DNA of 10,407 nucleotides from Bacillota bacterium (GTDB taxonomy: Bacteria; Bacillota; Clostridia; Peptostreptococcales; Anaerovoracaceae), in contig JAEEVI010000195.1 in the NCBI GenBank assembly GCA_016287035.1, positions 1 through 10,407 of the forward strand, written 5' to 3'. Shown here piece after piece: positions 7,619 through 10,407 of this stretch; the first letter of the stretch is position 1; every line of letters begins with the position of its first letter. The notes under the pieces are model-generated. The model was not told where the DNA came from, did no database searches, and saw nothing but the letters and a program-made list of their open reading frames with translations. Made by a program: the position numbers and the translations under genes.

Positions 7619-9428
7619 CGCTGTTATAAAGGCTCTGCCGAAGGACGTCGCGGACAAGATAGCCGCCGGAGAGGTCGTCGAAAGGCCTCTTTCTGTCGTA
7701 AAGGAACTCGTCGAGAACTCACTCGACGCCGGCGCTTCCGCCGTGACCGTTGAGATACGCGCCGGAGGCAGGGACTACATACGCGTGACGGACGACGGCT
7801 CGGGGATCCCCAGGGATCAGATGGAGCTGGCGTTCCGGCGCTACGCGACGAGCAAGATAGAGACGAAGGACGATCTGTTCGCGATCGGCACGCTCGGGTT
7901 CAGAGGCGAAGCGCTCGCGAGCATCGCGGCCGTCACGAGGACGGATCTCCTGAGCCGCACGCGCGGCGCCGAAAAGGGCGCGAAGATAGAGTTCGAGGGC
8001 GGCGTCCGCACCGGGCTTTCAGACGCGGCCTGCGAAGAGGGCACGACGATAGTCGTGAGGGACATGTTCTTCAACGTTCCCGCTCGCAGGAAGTTCCTGA
8101 AGGCGGAGAACACCGAGAGCTCGCTCGTCGCGGACTACGTTTCCAAGATGGCGCTCGCGTATCCGGGCGTAAGGTTCAGGTTCATCAGCAACGGCTCGAT
8201 AATGTTCTCGACTCCCGGAAAAGGCAGCCTCAGGGACGCGATAATGACCGTCTACAGCCCCGTCATAGCGAAGGGCCTCATAGACGTGGACCATTCGCGG
8301 GACGGAATGAGGCTGTGGGGATGCGTATCCGCGCCCGACGCGAGCCGTCCTAACAAGCGCAGGCAGGCGTTCTTCGTGAACGGGCGGTGGGTAAAGAGCT
8401 CCGTCATCGACCAGGCCGTGGCCGCGGCGTATTCCGACAAGCTGTTCAGCGGAAGATATCCCGTCGCGTATCTGTTTCTCGAGGTCCCGCCCGAAAGCGT
8501 CGACGTAAACGTGCATCCGCAGAAGACGGAGGTCAAGTTCGACAGCGACGACGCCGTAAGGGACTTCTGCGTGAAGGCTATAAGAATGGCGCTGCTCGTT
8601 CCGGAAGCGGCTCCTGATATCGCCGTGCTGGCAGAGGACAAGCTCAAAGCCGACGAAACGGAGCCGGAAGAAACAATAGAAAGCGAACAGGTTAACATAA
8701 ATACTTTATCGTTAAATAACGCCGCGAAGGACTTCGCCGAGCAGGAGACTTTCTTCTCAGGGCTGCGCGAAAAGCAGAGTGAGGCGGAAAGCGCTCCCCG
8801 CCGGGAGGTATCCGAGGACGGCTCAGGATACGGACGCAGGGAGACCGAAAGACCGTTTTCCTTCGCGTCTCTCGAGCCGCTCTGCCAGATCTTTTCGACG
8901 TATATAATCGCGAAGGACGGGGAAAGGCTCTACATAGTCGATCAGCACGCCGCGCACGAGCGCATAATGTTCGAGGATCTTCTCTCGAGGTACGAGCGCA
9001 GCGAAGTCTCGTCGCAGACGCTCATGGTGCCGATAGTGCTCCATCTCGACCCGCGCCAGCAGGCTTCAAGGCCCGGCTGGGAGCCCGTGCTTACGCGTCT
9101 CGGATACCGCGTCGAGGATTTCGGGCCGTCCGATATATCTCTGCGCGAGATACCGTCCGGTCTTTCGCTTTCCGAAGCCGAGGACTTCGCCTCGAGCATC
9201 CTGGAAGAGGACGTCCGCGACCCGCGCGGTTACACGGCGAAGCTCGATCAGATCATCTCGGCGGCCTGCAAGGCGGCCGTCAAGGGCGGCGACAGGCTCT
9301 CGCCCGAGGAGATGAAGGCTCTTTTCTCTCGCCTCGACGGGTGCGCGAATCCGTTCTCCTGTCCGCACGGAAGGCCTACGTTCCTTCGCTTTTCCGAGAG
9401 CGAGATAGCGAGATATTTCAAACGCTGA
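7608..9428 (+). CDS. mutL: DNA mismatch repair protein MutL (endonuclease type)
   Basis: MutL links mismatch recognition by MutS to strand removal. The 606-residue product has an N-terminal GHKL ATPase with ENSLDAGA (36-43), DDGSGI (62-67), GFRGEAL (97-103) and FFNVPARRKFLK. A charged linker (about 340-420) leads to the C-terminal dimerisation and nuclease domain. That domain has DQHAAHERIMFE (445-456), which matches the DQHA(X)2E(X)4E nicking motif exactly. It also has ACKAA (553-557), CPHGRPT (585-591) and a terminal FKR, which complete the metal-binding set known from Bacillus MutL. QTLMVP (470-475) matches the clamp-binding motif QEMIVP, at the same 25-residue distance from DQHA as I recall for B. 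subtilis. This means a methyl-independent, nick-making MutL, so no MutH is needed. ATG 7608 is preferred over GTG 7599 because of its ribosome binding site. Confidence 0.96.
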   Translation: MRTDAVIKALPKDVADKIAAGEVVERPLSVVKELVENSLDAGASAVTVEIRAGGRDYIRVTDDGSGIPRDQMELAFRRYATSKIETKDDLFAIGTLGFRGEALASIAAVTRTDLLSRTRGAEKGAKIEFEGGVRTGLSDAACEEGTTIVVRDMFFNVPARRKFLKAENTESSLVADYVSKMALAYPGVRFRFISNGSIMFSTPGKGSLRDAIMTVYSPVIAKGLIDVDHSRDGMRLWGCVSAPDASRPNKRRQAFFVNGRWVKSSVIDQAVAAAYSDKLFSGRYPVAYLFLEVPPESVDVNVHPQKTEVKFDSDDAVRDFCVKAIRMALLVPEAAPDIAVLAEDKLKADETEPEETIESEQVNINTLSLNNAAKDFAEQETFFSGLREKQSEAESAPRREVSEDGSGYGRRETERPFSFASLEPLCQIFSTYIIAKDGERLYIVDQHAAHERIMFEDLLSRYERSEVSSQTLMVPIVLHLDPRQQASRPGWEPVLTRLGYRVEDFGPSDISLREIPSGLSLSEAEDFASSILEEDVRDPRGYTAKLDQIISAACKAAVKGGDRLSPEEMKALFSRLDGCANPFSCPHGRPTFLRFSESEIARYFKR

Positions 9429-9430
9429 AC

Positions 9431-10357
9431 ATGATAAAGGTCGTTTTTCTGGCCGGTCCGACGGCCAGCGGAAAAACAGAATACGCGGTAAAGCTCGCGC
9501 GCGACCTCGGAGGCGAGATAGTCTCCGCCGACTCCATGCAGATCTATAAATACATGGACATCGGCAGCGCGAAGCCGACGCCCGAAGAACGCGCCGCGGC
9601 CAGGCACTGGCTCGTCGACGAGGTCGATCCGCGCAGTCCCTTCAGCGTCTATATGTATCAGCAGCGCGCGCGCGAATGCATACAGGAGATCGCTTCGAGG
9701 GGCCTGCTCCCGATAGTCTGCGGCGGCACCGGGCTGTATCTGAGCAGTCTTATATACGACATGGATTTTTCCGCTCCCGGCGGCAGCGCGGGGCGCAGGG
9801 AAGCTATAATGAACAGGGACAACGGCTCCGCGCGGGAGCTCCACGAAAGGCTCGCGAGGCTCGACCCCGAAGCCGCGGCTCAGATACATCCGAACAACGT
9901 AAAGCGTGTCGTAAGGGCTCTGGAGCGCCTCGAAGGCGGCGAGGAGCGCATATCGCGCTTTTCCGGCGTGACGGCCCTTTATCCGGGATACGATCCCGTG
10001 CTCGCCGTCCTTTCGCGCAGCCGCGAGGAGCTCTACGAAAGGATAGACAGGAGGGTCGACAGGCTCATGGAGGCAGGACTCGCGGACGAGGTGAGGTCGC
10101 TCATGGCCATGGGCTTCACTTCGGACGACATCGCGATGAAGGGCATCGGTTACAAGGAGCTCATAGACGCTTTCAATGCCGGGACGAGCCTGAGCGACGC
10201 CGCGGAAGTCATAAAGCTGAACACGCGTCACTACGCGAAGCGCCAGCTTACGTGGCTGCGCAGCTATCCCTTCGCGGAGTGGTTCACCGTCACCGGGGCA
10301 GGCATAGACAAAGCAGCGTACGAAAAGCTCCTCGGATATATAAAAGAGAGGCTGTAA
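9431..10357 (+). CDS. miaA: tRNA dimethylallyltransferase
   Basis: MiaA transfers the dimethylallyl group of DMAPP to N6 of adenosine 37 in tRNAs that read codons beginning with U, making i6A37, which MiaB may then thiomethylate. The 308-residue product has the P-loop GPTASGKT (9-16), then SADSMQIYKYMDIGSAKPT with catalytic D34 and conserved Q37 and Y39. CGGTGLYLSSL, NNVKRVVRALE and GIGYKELIDAF (tRNA and active-site contacts) follow in the expected order. The start is ATG 9431, which begins at the P-loop strand just as in homologues. The frame stays open upstream to 9341, but those codons lie under mutL and are not family sequence. The gap from the mutL stop is two bases with no good Shine-Dalgarno, suggesting reinitiation by ribosomes finishing mutL. 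Its substrate DMAPP comes from the pathway that dxs opens. Confidence 0.96.
   Translation: MIKVVFLAGPTASGKTEYAVKLARDLGGEIVSADSMQIYKYMDIGSAKPTPEERAAARHWLVDEVDPRSPFSVYMYQQRARECIQEIASRGLLPIVCGGTGLYLSSLIYDMDFSAPGGSAGRREAIMNRDNGSARELHERLARLDPEAAAQIHPNNVKRVVRALERLEGGEERISRFSGVTALYPGYDPVLAVLSRSREELYERIDRRVDRLMEAGLADEVRSLMAMGFTSDDIAMKGIGYKELIDAFNAGTSLSDAAEVIKLNTRHYAKRQLTWLRSYPFAEWFTVTGAGIDKAAYEKLLGYIKERL
10345..10351 (+). promoter_or_regulatory. Ribosome binding site of the gene after miaA
   Basis: AGAGAGG overlaps the last codons of miaA and ends seven bases before ATG 10359. It supports a real gene start at the window edge. Confidence 0.6.
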
Positions 10358-10358
10358 C

Positions 10359-10407
10359 ATGGAGAAACGGCAGGTCGTCGTACAGAACAAGTCCGACAAG
10401 CCTGACA
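10359..10407 (+). CDS. 5' end of a downstream gene (partial, unidentified)
   Basis: An ATG one base after the miaA stop opens a frame that runs off the window; the 16 complete codons read MEKRQVVVQNKSDKPD. It has a good Shine-Dalgarno (10345-10351), so it is most likely the next operon member. The visible part is polar and basic, with no signal peptide or membrane segment. In many Firmicutes-type genomes hfq follows miaA, and a short polar leader before the Sm core would be compatible, but no Hfq motif is visible yet. The product therefore cannot be named from this window; position is the only hint. Confidence 0.6.
   Translation, partial: MEKRQVVVQNKSDKPD

Larger units (their letters stand above)
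1..10407 (+). other. Probable single operon running through the whole window
   Basis: All ten coding frames (eight complete, two cut by the edges) are co-directional. Junctions are: 10-base overlap, ATGA, ATGA, 6-base gap, 32-base overlap, 10-base gap, 11-base overlap, 2-base gap and 1-base gap. There is no room for a stem-loop with T-tract or for a dedicated promoter between genes, so any internal promoter must lie inside coding sequence. The start and end of the operon lie outside the window. Common transcription is inferred from spacing, not shown. Confidence 0.75.

Noticed and set aside
5915..7657. Open frame of 580 codons on the minus strand opposite mutS
   Set aside because: It lies wholly across well-supported mutS and the mutL start, has an arginine/histidine-rich composition with no recognisable motif, and is explained by the strong GC codon bias of the plus-strand genes.
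9341..9430. Upstream extension of miaA to GTG 9341
   Set aside because: The 30 extra codons lie under the conserved MutL C-terminus and do not resemble MiaA, whose homologues begin just before the P-loop.
9248..10399. Open frame of 383 codons on the minus strand opposite miaA
   Set aside because: It overlaps miaA completely and the conserved end of mutL, with no sensible domain; a shadow frame.
1..10407. A novel defence system, mobile element, CRISPR array or structured RNA
   Set aside because: Every base is accounted for by conserved housekeeping genes with almost no intergenic space, and I saw no direct repeats, transposase, integrase or tRNA-like structure.

Overview
The window is a dense, single-strand block of conserved housekeeping genes. 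All of it reads on the plus strand, and the gaps between genes are 10 bases or less. The base composition is GC-rich (clearly above half, around 60% by eye). Third codon positions are mostly G or C, yet isoleucine is usually ATA and arginine often AGG. Gene order, a MutL of the endonuclease type, clear Shine-Dalgarno sites and a TTG start all suggest a high-GC member of the Clostridia or a relative. Synergistota remains possible, and no marker here settles the phylum.

Layout: (1) 1-71, the tail of an unfinished gene, perhaps a TsaD-like/M22-family protein. (2) 62-1422, xseA and xseB, the two subunits of exonuclease VII. (3) 1419-4208, ispA (farnesyl diphosphate synthase) and dxs (first enzyme of the MEP isoprenoid pathway). 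(4) 4177-4980, tlyA, an S4-domain rRNA 2'-O-methyltransferase that begins at a TTG inside the end of dxs. (5) 4991-9428, mutS and mutL for mismatch repair. (6) 9431-10357, miaA, the tRNA A37 dimethylallyltransferase. (7) 10359 onward, the first 16 codons of another gene with a good ribosome binding site.

The genes form two functional groups joined head to tail. The first is the familiar xseA-xseB-ispA-dxs-tlyA run of Firmicutes-type genomes; the second is the familiar mutS-mutL-miaA run. There are direct metabolic links: Dxs feeds the MEP pathway that makes IPP and DMAPP, IspA condenses these to FPP, and MiaA spends DMAPP on tRNA. XseAB and MutSL both act on DNA during mismatch repair and strand processing. 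Four-base ATGA overlaps, an 11-base and a 32-base overlap, and stop-to-start spacings of 2, 6 and 10 bases suggest one polycistronic message with translational coupling. No promoter or terminator is evident between genes.

I found no mobile element, CRISPR array, tRNA, rRNA or convincing new system. The points worth a second look are the operon junction, the dxs/tlyA overlap, the unusual codon choice, the clamp-binding motifs in both MutS and MutL, and the AT-rich patch in the mutL linker.
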